Positions 29,301 to 39,457 are shown, counted from the stretch's first letter. The stretch is 64,000 nt of DNA from Norana najaformis (GCA_964023275.1 OZ029916.1:29665087-29729086), one strand, 5' to 3'. Notes: generated by a model from the letters alone, not told the origin. Made by a program: numbers and translations.

Positions 29301-32300
29301 AGCCGTCCCACCAACCACCAGTCGTCCTTCCCGCCCCATAATTTGTCATCGAAAGCACCAAAATGCCCCGTCCCGTATCGCTCCGTTGGCGCACGCCTAT
29401 TTTATAGCGCATTTCCAAGCTAATGCTCTATCAAAGAGGTGTTTATTGGTTAAAATATGTCGCAATGCACGCCCAGCGCCTGCGGCCCTGGTTACCGACG
29501 GGCTTTTTATCGCAGCCATAACTACGCAATAACAATTACGCCAATTGGGCTACAGTGCGCCCCGACGCTGACGTGTAATGGGCGACGCTACAGGATGACC
29601 CTAGGCACACAAGAGTAGGGGGAGGGAGGGGTGGAGTGGAGAGAAGGGCGGGGCTAATCCGAAGAGTAGACACCGTTCGATTGGTCGAGGTAAACAGACA
29701 TAGACGTAACAATGGTATAGCGTCCCGAATTCTTGTGTTGACGTCACGTGATTCGAGTTTGCGCAGGCGCAACACATGTTTTCGAGAGCGGATTATATAT
29801 GGAGATTGGGAATCAGTCTCCGTCGGGACATCTAGCGGTCGACCTATCAATCAGTCCGTCGATTTGTATAGAGAGGACTTTGCTGTCGAGCCTGTCGTGG
29901 TTTAGACTCGACTCTTCATCGCAGAACTGTCCGTGTTTTTTCTCTCGTCTGAGTTGAGTTTCAGACCATCGATGCGGAAAAACGTGTCTGCGACACAAGC
30001 GATTATAATATTGTGTTGTTGACAATTTATGTGATACTATTATTGTGTATGTTGAACTGCTCCTAATCATAGTCATTACGTGTATGTATGTATGTATGTA
30101 TGTAGGTAGGTATGTATCTATTTAGGGATGTATGTATTTATGCATGTATATAAGTATCTATGTATTTATGCATGTATGTATCTATGTATGTGTGTATCTA
30201 TGTATGTATATACTTATGTATACATCTATGTATGTATCTATGCATGTATATGCATGTATGAATATATGTGTTTGTATATATGTGCAAATATGTGTATGAA
30301 TATATGTATATATGAATCTCGACACTTATTAGAGCGTCTTTCAAATAATTAAAAGCGCTACCCTAAAATGTTCATTAGTAAGCAGATAGTGTTCAGGTAG
30401 CTAGAAAGTCACCACACGAGCAGACCCCAACCAAATGATTCCCATCCAGAATCGACAGTTTCTAGAGTTTCTGGATCGCCTTCCAGTGAGGATGTGGAAC
30501 GATGATGGCCGAAGATGTCCTTAGGACAACGTAACCTCACCGTCCATCACAGTCTGAGTCAAAGGGTCTGAAGCACCATCTTTACGCTGATGATGCTCAA
30601 CTCTATATTTAGTTCAATGGGTTATCTTCTACCGGATCTCTCGCTCTATTATATAACATCTTCAACCAAGTTCAGTCTTGGATGACAGAAAATAGGCTTC
30701 TGTTAAACTCATCCAAAATTGAGTTTCTATTTTTTGGAATTTCACACCAACTGAATAAATTCAACTCTTTGAATTTAGTCCATCTAGCTATCTCTCCGTC
30801 ATACAACGAAGCTATTCATTCCGCATTTGGGTGTGTGTTTGACTCCAACCTGTCATTCAGTAAACACATTAATTCTATATGTAGATCTGCCAACTACCAC
30901 ATCCGTGATATCCGTAGGATTAGGTGCCACGTTCCCTTTTCTGTTTTTTCCCTTTTCGGTTTGTTTGTCTAATGCCTTGGTCTCCAGCCCTCTTTACTAC
31001 TGCAACTCACTTCTTATTAGCGTTTCAAAAGCTAATTTGATGAAACTTCAGAGTCCAAAATACTGCTATCACTAAAACTCAAAAATATAAACATGTATCG
31101 CCGTTCCTAAAACCATTACACTGGTTACCCATAGAAAAGAGCATAATGTTCAAGACTGGGCCAATTGTACACAAGACTCTACATTCCAGCCAACCTCAGT
31201 GTCTTCCAAAGACTTGTATCTACTCGATCAGGTCTTATGGCTGTTTAAATCTGACTATTCCGTGGACAAGGACAGCGCTCGGCAGGCGTAACTTTTATGT
31301 CGCAGGCCCTATAGACTCTGGAACGCTCTTCCGGCAAATGTTCGCTCTGCGAAGTCTGTTTTGGCCTTCAGATCTCAACCAAAAACTCATCTCTTCCTTG
31401 ACTCATATCCTTCGTAAGCTGTCTCTGTGACTTATGGGATTCCCTTGGCTTTTGGAATTTGGCTTGGACAACGGTTTTGCTTATAGCAGCGACCATTGAC
31501 TGATGCCTTGAGCATTACTACGGTGATGCTATAGAAGTTCTTAAATTAGAGTAGATCCCTCTTAGATAGGATATGAATTGTATGGCGTTATGCTGCATCG
31601 TGTTAAATAATGTATTGTGTTGCATTACGTCCTACTGCATTGCACTGTAATGTATCGAATTGCGTGTTATTGTATTTTACCATATTGAAATAATCTGGTG
31701 TTTGAATGACTTTGTTTTATCACGCAGTTTATTTTGGCAAGTTTCTGAAGCGCCCCCTATACAAAGCATCTTGCCTAAGGCGGCCTCGGTCGGATGAGAA
31801 AGAAATGAAGCTGCCAGATTTTGTTTCGGATGTCGGGTGGAAAACCATATGCGGGTTCGACTCTCGTCCGCCCACTATTACCATCGATCATTATTATTGT
31901 TACATTTAGCTAAAATTGATATTAATACTGTATCCAAGGTTGAAAGGATCTTGAAAGATTTGGAAAAAAGTGTGAGGAGTTATCTTGTGTTGAATAATTA
32001 TGATTATTATGATTATTAGTAGTGTTATAAGTTTGCAAAAGGCATTAGATTATTATTATAAATATAGGAAGAACTGGATTTCGGATGTTGGGTAGGTCTA
32101 CCTGTCCTTGGGTTTCTGTGTGTAAGATTCATCAGGTGGAATAGTCTTTCCAAAAGAAGGAAGGAGCTGCGTGGAAAGGAAGCGGTGGAGTCAGATCGTC
32201 TTTCCAGGCTGTCTGTACCAGTCAGAATACTTCCACCTGGTATCCGTCTATTCACGCCGGATCTTTCTCGCGTGGGCTTCCCCCTCGCCCTCTGGCACGC

Positions 32301-33603
32301 TCCCCCCGCACATGAGTTTCCAATCAGAGGGAAGGAGGAGCCATTTAACCCACTCAGAACACTTTGGGGTTAGGCGCTTCGTCTTCCATCTCACACTGCT
32401 GACATAGGGGCAAGTTAGGGTAAGGCTAGCCTGGTTAAGTAAGGACAAGCGAGGTGAGTTAGGTACGGCAAGGCAAGGCAAAGCAAGGTAATGTACAAGT
32501 AACTAAGACAAGGCAAGATAAGAAGGAGATAAGGCAAGATAAGATCATAAGAAGGAGACAAGGCAAACTTAACTGCTCATTAAGCGACGATGGAATGCAA
32601 TTCATAAATGCAATTCGTGAAAAAAACTGTTTATACTTCCTTCCTTCGTGCCTTTTCCTTACTTTCTTACTTTCTTACTTCCCCACTCACTCAATGTGTT
32701 CTGGTTGCTGGGTGCGTCTACATGTCTGTGCTTGTGTCAGATTGTCTGCGTCATCTGTGTCTGTCTGTCTATCTATATATGTCTGTCTGTATGTCTGTCT
32801 GTCTGTCTGTCTCCTGTCCTGCAGTCTCTACAGATGATGGACGATGATTGTGAGCGAACGACTGCTGTTGCCAGCGACAGCTTTGTTTCAGATAATGACA
32901 ATTATGATGCTGTGTTGCTGTATAGTTATTGCTTTTGATGATTATGATTATTATGACGATGATAACGACAATGACGCTTATGTTGATGATAATTATAATG
33001 ATGATGACAGTTATGTAGCATTTGTTGTTGTTGATGATTATGATGATAGAGACGACAATGACAACGATGATAATGGCTATGACGATAGCGATTTTGATGA
33101 TAATCAAGGTTATTATGATGATAATGACAACGACTACAATTCTGGTAATGATGACGATGACAAAGAAGACGACGGCGACAACAACGACGAAAACTACTAT
33201 ACTGTAGTCATCGTCGTAGTTGCTGTTCGTGCAATCATGTCGATTTAGCTGTGTATGTGTGGGCGTGTGTGCAGAGGGTGCGGATGGAGACAGTAAAAGG
33301 ACGCGGACGTCGTACACTCGACACCAGACACTGGAACTGGAAAAAGAGTTCCACTTCAACCGATACCTCTCCAGGCGACGACGCATCGAGATTGCTCACG
33401 TGCTCAACCTCTCCGAGCGGCAGATCAAGATCTGGTTCCAGAACCGCCGGATGAAGTGGAAAAAGGAACATCCGGTCTCGTCGAGCACGGCCAAGGCGCA
33501 TGCGCAGAAGACGACGGACATTTCCGCCGGAAGTGGCGCGCATCATAACATGCAAGGCGATCTGATTGGCCCGTCGATTGATCAATTGGAATCCAAATGT
33601 TGA
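26316..33603 (+). CDS. Scr: Scr homeobox protein (Hox5 group), two exons
   Basis: Antp-class Hox transcription factor, 389 aa, expected nuclear and acting in anterior-central axial patterning. Exon 1 is 26316-27156 and exon 2 is 33275-33603. The donor is ACG|GTAGGT and the acceptor is GTGCAG|AG. The intron is phase 1, rejoining as Glu281. The start gives [14 protein letters not shown], matching the MSSY..NS type opening of central Hox proteins. A Gly run lies near residue 70. The hexapeptide VYPWMKRIH begins at residue 269; YPWMKR is the Scr/Hox5 form. The homeodomain is residues 287-346: [12 protein letters not shown], then HFNRYL, and helix 3 ending KWKKEH. TSYTR and the final EH favour Scr over Dfd, which has TAYTR and DN. 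Ser27, Val37 and Asn39 are unusual. Its place between Lox5 and mir-10 supports the call. Confidence 0.92.
27341..27566. repeat. Pure (GGTC)n array, 226 bp
   Basis: About 56 uninterrupted GGTC units, preceded by CAGTCAGTC. All + strand frames are open because GGTC encodes repeating VGRS; the minus strand encodes TDRP. Neither is a protein. Confidence 0.97.
27846..27880. promoter_or_regulatory. TTAATTAATTAATTAA homeodomain-type sites
   Basis: CGTTAATTAATTAATTAAGTG is followed by TTCAATTAAT. Overlapping TAATTA cores are the generic Antp-class binding sequence. It lies 0.7 kb into the Scr intron. A simple AT repeat is the alternative. Confidence 0.25.
27974..28178 (-). mobile_element. tRNA-derived SINE, family B, copy 2
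   Basis: Colinear with 6590-6778. On the minus strand the head reads CGGTAGCGCGCTTGTA (A-box region, about 28157-28172) and GCCGGTTCGAGAC (B-box, about 28130-28142). The body carries the AATGTCC and GCATCGCAGGACT blocks. Confidence 0.7.
28751..28777. promoter_or_regulatory. Three spaced TAATTA(G) sites
   Basis: TTAATTAGCTAATTAGC followed by TAATTAAATAA: three TAATTA palindromes at 8-bp spacing in the Scr intron. Candidate homeodomain-binding cluster, possibly autoregulatory; it may equally be a short satellite. Confidence 0.3.
29461..29830 (+). promoter_or_regulatory. Promoter-like island inside the Scr intron
   Basis: A compact set of core-promoter motifs on unique, GC-richer DNA: GGGCGGGGC (29646-29654), inverted CCAAT (29680-29684), TGACGTCA overlapping CACGTG (29739-29750), TGCGCAGGCGCA of NRF1 type (29760-29771), TATATAT (29794-29800) and an Inr-like TCAGTCT (29813-29819). 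The TATA-Inr spacing, about 21 bp, is shorter than the usual 28-31. The left part (29461-29590) has homeodomain-like TTTTATCG and CAATTA words. It may be an alternative Scr promoter, the promoter of a non-coding RNA, or an LTR relic. Confidence 0.35.
30078..30312. repeat. (TATG)n microsatellite
   Basis: TATG/TATC units with GCATG variants in the Scr intron. Confidence 0.9.
30540..31470 (+). pseudogene. Decayed non-LTR retrotransposon, reverse transcriptase C-terminal part
   Basis: A fossil LINE in the sense orientation of Scr. [10 protein letters not shown] at about 30577-30606 contains the YADD catalytic motif of reverse transcriptase. Further motifs follow in shifting frames: [15 protein letters not shown] (30690s), [14 protein letters not shown] (30840s), [16 protein letters not shown] (after a frameshift near 30950), [11 protein letters not shown] (31110s) and [15 protein letters not shown] (31270s). 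These blocks in this order are typical of CR1/Jockey-clade LINEs. There is an in-frame TAG at 30613-30615 and at least two frameshifts. The 5' part (endonuclease and ORF1) is missing, as in 5'-truncated insertions. Confidence 0.8.
32440..32580 (+). repeat. Degenerate AAGGCAAG repeat
   Basis: Units resembling GGCAAGGCAAGATAAGAAGGAG in the Scr intron; short-period, imperfect. Confidence 0.6.
32740..32815. repeat. (TGTC)n microsatellite
   Basis: TGTCTGTC units with ATCTATATATG interruptions. Confidence 0.85.
32930..33200. repeat. GAT/GAC/AAT trinucleotide tract before Scr exon 2
   Basis: About 270 bp of GATGAT, GACGAC and TATGAT units ending about 75 bp before the exon 2 acceptor. The all-acidic frame (DDDDNDND) is a repeat artefact. 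Confidence 0.85.
33292..33471 (+). other. Scr: Scr homeobox
   Basis: Sixty codons, Scr residues 287-346. Arm [10 protein letters not shown], helix 1 [14 protein letters not shown], helix 2 [13 protein letters not shown], recognition helix [17 protein letters not shown]. Gln50, Asn51 and Met54 are present. Ser27 replaces the near-invariant Thr, and Val37 and Asn39 are atypical. Confidence 0.95.
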
Positions 33604-33785
33604 ACGACAAACAGTCTCACTACGAACTACTAACTTATTTACAGTACCGTATCCCAAACTACAGTACTTTTACAGTCAAACAGCGTAACAGCGTAATACT
33701 GTTAGAGTTACCAGTATAACACAGTATATACTGCTACAGTATAGTAGGCTACTGTTACGGTTAACAGTGTACTATAACACAGGTG

Positions 33786-33925
33786 TCTACAAAGTTTCTA
33801 TACATAGTAACACAGACGTTGTTATGTTACTGTTAGTAGCACCAAGGAGACTTGCAAAGTTGCTATGAATAGTAATTTGGGCGTTGTAAATGTTACTGTG
33901 ATTAGTAACACAGATATCGGCGACA
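33786..33925 (+). repeat. Two direct repeats of about 70 bp in the Scr 3'UTR region
   Basis: CAAAGTTTCTATACATAGTA...GTTATGTTACTGTTAGTA is repeated as CAAAGTTGCTATGAATAGTA...GTAAATGTTACTGTGATTAGTA. GTTACTG with AGTAAC can pair locally. Confidence 0.55.
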
Positions 33926-34810
33926 CATGCATCAGTCTAGTTGTTGGCAATGATTACTATGATTAGTAACGAGTTTGCTTTTGACAGTGTTAGTATTAAG
34001 ACAGAATACGAAAACGAAAACTAGTATATGACTGAGTTGGTTGAAATCTACGAGTGTGCGAGTAGCCGCTAGTGGTGACGTTTCCAGTTATCTGAGCATT
34101 ATTTGCTTAAAGATGAACTTGTTCTTAATGCACTCCAACCTCGTTTATGTCATACAGCGCAAGTGGCTTTGAGCAGTACTAGATGGCGCTCTAAAATGTT
34201 CAAGTACATTACATGTGTCCTCACAGCAAAGACGATGTATTATTTGTTAGATCTCCGCCATCTCTCCATTTTCTGCTCTTGTCCTGCTTCTTCTTTCGGG
34301 CGAAGTTTTTCTACATAATATATACAATGCAACACACTACGATACGATAAAATACAATCCAACGCAATACAAAAGAGTAAAATATAACACAATACAATAC
34401 AACAATGCATTTATGTTGCGTCATTACGTCTATACTGACCAACAGCGCATTACATAGTCTTGTATCTGAACATGGGCTATAGAAGTTATTTATTACTAGT
34501 TTGGTAGAAAAGCACTTTTTGGCTGTTTTAAGGAGACAGTGAATGTGTTTTGTGTTTTACTAGCAGACAATTGATTATCCGTTTTGAGTGTCTGCATAAA
34601 TACATATGACTTTAAGAATGTAGGCTATTTTTATGCTGAATGAATTTGGTCGTGTTACGACATGACCCACTTGCAATGTGAAGTCATCCAATTAGCATAT
34701 TCATAAGATGACGAGTTACTCGCGTCATTATGTTCTTAAAGTCGGGATAGCGTGCGTCTTTTTGCAATCATTTCAATTAATTAACTTACACTGCAAATAT
34801 CAAGTTAGCA

Positions 34811-34818
34811 ACAGGGTA
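34811..34818 (+). promoter_or_regulatory. miR-10 8-mer seed match in the Scr 3'UTR region
   Basis: ACAGGGTA is the exact reverse complement of the first eight bases of miR-10 (UACCCUGU), whose gene lies at 53.99 kb. It sits 1.2 kb after the Scr stop and before the first AATAAA. An 8-mer is expected about once per strand in a window this size by chance, so placement is the main argument. Scr is a reported miR-10 target in Drosophila. Confidence 0.5.
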
Positions 34819-35363
34819 AAGTCGCAGAAAGATTCCTAATTTCTGATTGACGTTACGAAATGGATATTTTATGGATGACATCATTTACATAGGTTCCAAT
34901 TATGTCGCTAGATGAATCCGGATGTAGGATTTTGATAGACGTCGTTGTAGGGGTTTCTTAATCGTAACGTTTTTTGGATATTTTAAGTGACGTCATCAGT
35001 TTGCGGACTATACTGTAGTCGGAGTATACTTCCAGTGTGACGTCACTGCAGCGTCTTCGTTAATTGTAATTATTATTTCCAGTTGGACTTATTATACCTC
35101 GATGTTGTCACTGATTTGATTAAGAAATGAACTATTTCTATTACTTGACTATTTATTAATTGATTGATATACGTGGTCTGTTTGTACATTTGTATACATG
35201 TAGGTTAATTCCGTGATGTTTTTTCATTATTGAACAATTATTTTGACCAAGACTGTTTTTAACTATATACAGAATTATGCCCCTTATGTGGGGCAATCAC
35301 TTTAAGAATAATTTGGCCAGAACACTCACTTACACTACGGTCTTGAGAGTCTCTATCGGGCGC

Positions 35364-35369
35364 AATAAA
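35364..35369 (+). terminator. Candidate Scr poly(A) signal AATAAA
   Basis: First canonical hexamer downstream of the Scr stop (CGCAATAAAAATG). No other AATAAA or ATTAAA was noticed in 33604-35363. Confidence 0.35.
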
Positions 35370-35390
35370 AATGTCCGAATCCATTTCGGC

Positions 35391-36365
35391 ACATTGCATT
35401 GCAATACTAAATCCAGCCACTATTGTCCGATTGTAAGTAATTAGAAATAATCAGAAGTAATGATCAGACACAGATGTGGAACGCTCACAGATAATGGCAG
35501 TCTGGTTTCAAAGCACATTCATGTCGCTTACTGCCAGACATTATTTTGTATAATTACAGTACTATGAAGGTCACATTTGTGTATGGATTTAGGCAACAGT
35601 GACTGATTTATTATGTCTGTCGGTTTCTGGCCACACTAGAGTCTGCCTTTTTCCGCCAATACTTTAAAGATAGTATCTAGTCAAAAGCCGACAAAGACTG
35701 TCAGCAGGCTTTGTTGTCAGGCGACGCATTAGCAGTTTTGATTATTAGTGCTAGAAATTATAACTACTGCCTAACTTTAACAAGTCTACAACAATTTTGT
35801 TTAAAATGTCATTCGAACTTGACGCTACAGCGACGTCAAGGTTTGTGTTTCTGAAACGAATGCTTACATTCGAATATTTATAAAGCCAATCCGCCGCTTT
35901 CTCTTTTCTCTCAATCTTAACACCGCAGTGGTTCCTTCTGCTCCTTCTCTCTCTGGTTTCCTGGCAACCGGATTTTGTTCTTCATTTGGTATCTCTGGGT
36001 AACCCAACTGACTTGACGCAGCACTCGGTAGCATGCTTTGCTTCTAAGTAGCGATTCAGATATTCTCCAGTTTACGATTTCCGTCCTGCTGAGCCACCCA
36101 GGTATTAATTCAAATTAATTCCCCAGCTGGGAGGTCGACTTCTAGGATAGATATTGTCCTATGAACGCACTCATTTACTCCAAGAAGAGCGGGGAGTGGT
36201 GAGGAAACTCAATTACGGTGACTCCTGCACTCACCATTTCAATCTTTTTAGTGGAATTGAAGTGATTACAAAGCGTTAAGTTGAAAGATATTCGGTTAAG
36301 AAAAAACTTTTGAGCTTCTGCAGCCGATGTAAAGTAAAATGCGGCCCTGACGAAAACAGTTTCGA
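35391..36365. other. Intergenic DNA downstream of Scr
   Basis: Mostly unique AT-rich DNA, with a family D half copy at 35936-36100. No gene recognised. Confidence 0.5.
35936..36100. mobile_element. Fold-back family D, diverged copy
   Basis: TTCTCTCTCTGGTTTCCTGG then CAACCGGATTTTGTTCTT matches the DNA just left of the 9.0 kb element. GGTAACCCAACTGACTTGACGCAGCACTCG and AAGTAGCGATTCAGATATTC match its centre and right arm. Confidence 0.5.
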
Positions 36366-36800
36366 AACATAATGTGACTGAGTCACGTGACCATGACTCA
36401 GAAATTTCTTTCTAAAGAGCAGAACAGTTTTGTCCATATTTTATTCATCGAGGCAACAAATCAGTTTGAAATTCGCCCCACTATGTTTTCCCAAAACCGG
36501 GTGGAGTCGGAACCATCTTCGCCCCGGAAGTTATCTGGCACCAAAGCTGAACCTAGAAGCCGATCATCTCGCGAGATTTAACGAACGTGTGGCGAGATTG
36601 CGTTTGCTGTTTTGCGATGCATCCGTGGGACAATCGGAAATCGGTGAAGCGAGGAGTACACCCGGGATGTGAAGTGAAAGAACGGTCTCTGAGATGTTTC
36701 CTACCGACTGACTCGATTGACGACGACGCCTTTTCCTCCAACCCAACAATCAACTCACGCCTCGAGGATTCTCTGTCGAAGGAAACGACCCACAATGTAC
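36366..36800. promoter_or_regulatory. Unique GC-richer island with TCTCGCGAGA
   Basis: Non-repetitive island between AT-rich DNA and a pyrimidine tract. It contains GTCACGTGACCATGACTCA (36382-36400), an E-box next to an AP-1-like TGACTCA. ATCTCGCGAGAT (36566-36577) is a 12-bp palindrome containing TCTCGCGAGA, a CpG-island promoter element known from vertebrates. A 64-codon frame at 36387-36581 is open but has no recognised domain. Confidence 0.3.
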
Positions 36801-36842
36801 ACAATAGAACTCAGCATCTTTGTCTATCCTACTGTGTCGGTC

Positions 36843-37135
36843 TATAAGTTCTGTCTGTCTATCTGTATATCTTTATGTCTGTCTGTCTCTGTCTCTTATT
36901 GTCTATCTCTTTCTTTCTCCCTTTCTCTCTTTGTCCGCCTATTTCACTGCCTGCCTGTCTGTCTGTGTGTATGCCTGTCTGTCTGTCTCTGTATGTCTTC
37001 CTATCTCTCTTTACTGTCGAAATCAACAATCTGTATCTGTCTCTATCATATTCATCCATCGTTCTCAGTATCTCATTCCATTCTTCCTCTACTACGTCGC
37101 CATTGTATTCCTCTGTCCCTCGTTTCTTCGGTCCA
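36843..37135. repeat. Polypyrimidine (TCTG/TTTC)n tract
   Basis: Pyrimidine-rich on +, with CTGTCTGTCT blocks. Forms an inverted composition pair with the purine tract at 37205-37625. Confidence 0.8.
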
Positions 37136-37204
37136 TCTTCCAAGAGGCATTGCAGAGACAAAGAAAATATGGACTTAATCAGAGAATGACAGACAGTCAG
37201 GTAG

Positions 37205-37476
37205 ACGTGTAGCGAAACAGCCAGCCAGCCAGCCAGACATACAGACAGATAGCCAGGCAGACAGACAAGTAAACTGACAGTTACAGACAAGCAGTCACTG
37301 ACGGCTTCACATTTAGTAATAGATCTTACAACTGAGAGCCGGAAGGAGCCGGAAGCAATGAAGAGAGAAAAGAAGAAAAAGGAAGAAGGAAAGAAAAGAA
37401 GAAACTAAAGAAGGAGGAAAAGAAAAAGGAAATAAGGAAGAATAAAGAGAATAATAATGGAGGAAAGACAGACAGC

Positions 37477-37515
<39 letters not shown>

Positions 37516-37625
37516 AGAGAGAGAGAGCCGAGGCTGCAGAAACATACAGAAAGTGAGACAAACACAGACGCACAGGCAGACATACATAGGCAGAGACGAG
37601 CAGAACATCTGAAGGCTTGATTGAT
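37205..37625. repeat. Polypurine (GACA/GAAG/GA)n tract
   Basis: Contains AGCCAGCCAGCC, GAAGAAAAGG runs and (GA)n at 37479-37528. The minus-strand SLSLSLSL frames are artefacts. Confidence 0.85.
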
Positions 37626-38429
37626 TCTCGTCCACTGAGCTGAGCACTCATCCAGCCTCAGCAGCCAAACACAAAAGAAAGAACTATGATGAATCACAAT
37701 GCAGCCTATCTCGTTCACTCTATTATACATGTGCATCATATATTGGCACATACACTTATACATGTATATATATAAACACAATATATATATAGTGCATGTG
37801 AAGCGGAATGTATTATGGAGATGCATTGATGTCTATTTTAACCCTTCGATCGCCGTCTAAAAATCATAGCTGTCCTGGTTTTGTTATCTACACATCCACC
37901 TCCGCATCAAACCAGCATACATTTATACACACATACACATTCTGATATATAGATAGTGCAGATGAATATATATATATATGGACACATAGTGTGCGCGTAC
38001 ATATATTCGTGAAGATTAAAAGTTGCGATACCCATCGATGTCTTTACTAACCCTTTGTGGGCGAAAACAGAAGATCCAAAAGCATTTCTCAGTATATATG
38101 AATACATATACAATAATGTATATGTATATCTGTATATATATATATATATGTATACGTATATGTATTCAAGAATATCGACGATGATTTGAATATGCGTGGC
38201 CTTGACCGTGATTGTTATCTACCGTCACAATTATACGGCGCCTGTATGTCTTTCTCTACGGTTTTCTCCAACCGGTTTTGATCATTACCCCCACGCGAGT
38301 TAATTGATGAATTAAATGGGGGCGATTTTTCACATAGCTTCAAATCTCGGTTCATTCTGTCTGCCTGTGTCTTTCTGCCTTTCATTTAGTCTGCCAGTCG
38401 TTCTGTCTGTCCGTCTGGCTGTCTCTGTC
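37626..38429. other. AT-rich intergenic DNA
   Basis: CATA/TATA-rich (37720-38165), then a short unique stretch at 38180-38330. No gene recognised. Confidence 0.55.
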
Positions 38430-39030
38430 CCTCTTTGCCCCTTCGTACACCTTGTCGTTCTTTTTCTTTCTTCCGTTGCTTCCTATTTCTTCTTTCCTTC
38501 CTCTCTTTTTTATTTCTTTGCCTTATCTTTCTAATTTCCCTCAATCCTTATCACTCGTTTCTTATCTCTCTGGAAACCTTTCTCCTTTCATCTTTCTTCT
38601 TTCCACCCTCCCATCGCCCTTGTCGACTTCGCCAGGAATTCCGCCTCCTCCTCCTCTGCCTCCTCCTCCTTCTCCTCTTTTTACTCGTCCTTGTCACCCT
38701 CCATTGCAACCGCTGCTCCTACTCCTCTTCCTCCTTCTCTTCCTCTTCCGCGTCTTCACATCCTATTCTTATTCCTCCTCTTCCTTCTCCATTCTTTCGT
38801 CCATCACTCATTATCATCCTCCTGCTCCTTTTCTCCTCCTTCATTCCTCTTCCTACCCGTCCTCATCCTTCTCTTTTTCTTCTTGTTCCTCCTCCTCGTA
38901 CTCCTTGCCCTCTCCTCCTTCTCTTTTTCCTCCTCTTCCTTTTTCTACTCCTTATTACATCCTCCTCTGATTCCTCTTCCTCCTTCTCTTCTTCTTCCTC
39001 CTCCTCCTCCTTCTCCTTTCCTCCTACATT
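38430..39030. repeat. 600-bp polypyrimidine tract (CTT/CCT)n
   Basis: Almost continuous C and T on the + strand (TCCTCCTCC, TTCTTTC). The long frames of S, L, F and P are compositional. Confidence 0.9.
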
Positions 39031-39439
39031 CATCTGTCCGTGGGTCCACTGGTCCTGGTCCTGGGTCCGTCTGGAGGACCACCTTAAGCGGACGTCATCG
39101 ATCAGTGAGCCCGGATCTCGGGCAGAATCCGTCGTCCCACCGTCCATCCATCATCGGACAACCCGCCACCGAGTCCACCGAGAAATATTTCCTCTCATTA
39201 ATAGTTGATGACCAAAGGAATTGATCGCCAAAGTCGACCAACCGACCGACCTACCGTCCGACCGTCCGACCGGTGGACTGGAGGGAAGAGGAGAAGGACG
39301 GGGTGGGCCTACACGCCGTGGGCCTCCCAAAGACGAATGATCGATGTCCCTAAGACGTCCCTCTGCGTCTCGCCGCCGCCGCCGCCGCCCAAGCCCCCCA
39401 AGTCGCCCGGTGTAGAGCCTGGATAGTGGCAATAATAGA

Positions 39440-39457
39440 ACCGGAACGTAGACGGGC

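Larger units (their letters stand above)
27157..33274 (+). other. Scr intron (6.1 kb)
   Basis: Phase 1 intron between the hexapeptide and homeobox exons. It contains a GGTC array, homeodomain-type AT-rich sites, a SINE, a promoter-like island, a TATG array, a LINE fossil and a GAT-rich tract. Positions 28600-28720 include a possible further tRNA-like SINE head on the minus strand (CAGTGTTCGAAACCC). No exon is seen inside. Confidence 0.85.
33604..35390 (+). other. Scr: Probable Scr 3'UTR
   Basis: Runs from the stop codon to just past the first canonical AATAAA that I can find (35364-35369). Unique, AT-rich, with CAGTA/TTACTG-rich repeats near the start. Transcript evidence is needed for the real end; a shorter UTR using a variant signal is possible. 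Confidence 0.4.

Noticed and set aside
29400-29446. TCF/LEF (ATCAAAG) and Fox (TGTTTAT) sites as part of an enhancer
   Set aside because: They follow a TTTATAGCGC tail signature and probably belong to a dispersed repeat.
32769-33386. 205-codon minus-strand ORF across Scr exon 2
   Set aside because: Reverse of the GAT tract and homeobox; poly-I/V content is a repeat artefact.
26316-33603. Identification of the second gene as Dfd/Hox4
   Set aside because: [14 protein letters not shown] and terminal KWKKEH fit Scr; Dfd has RTAYTR and KWKKDN. mir-10 follows, as expected after Scr.
38435-39224. ORFs of 170-257 codons rich in S, L, F and P
   Set aside because: Compositional artefacts of the polypyrimidine tract.
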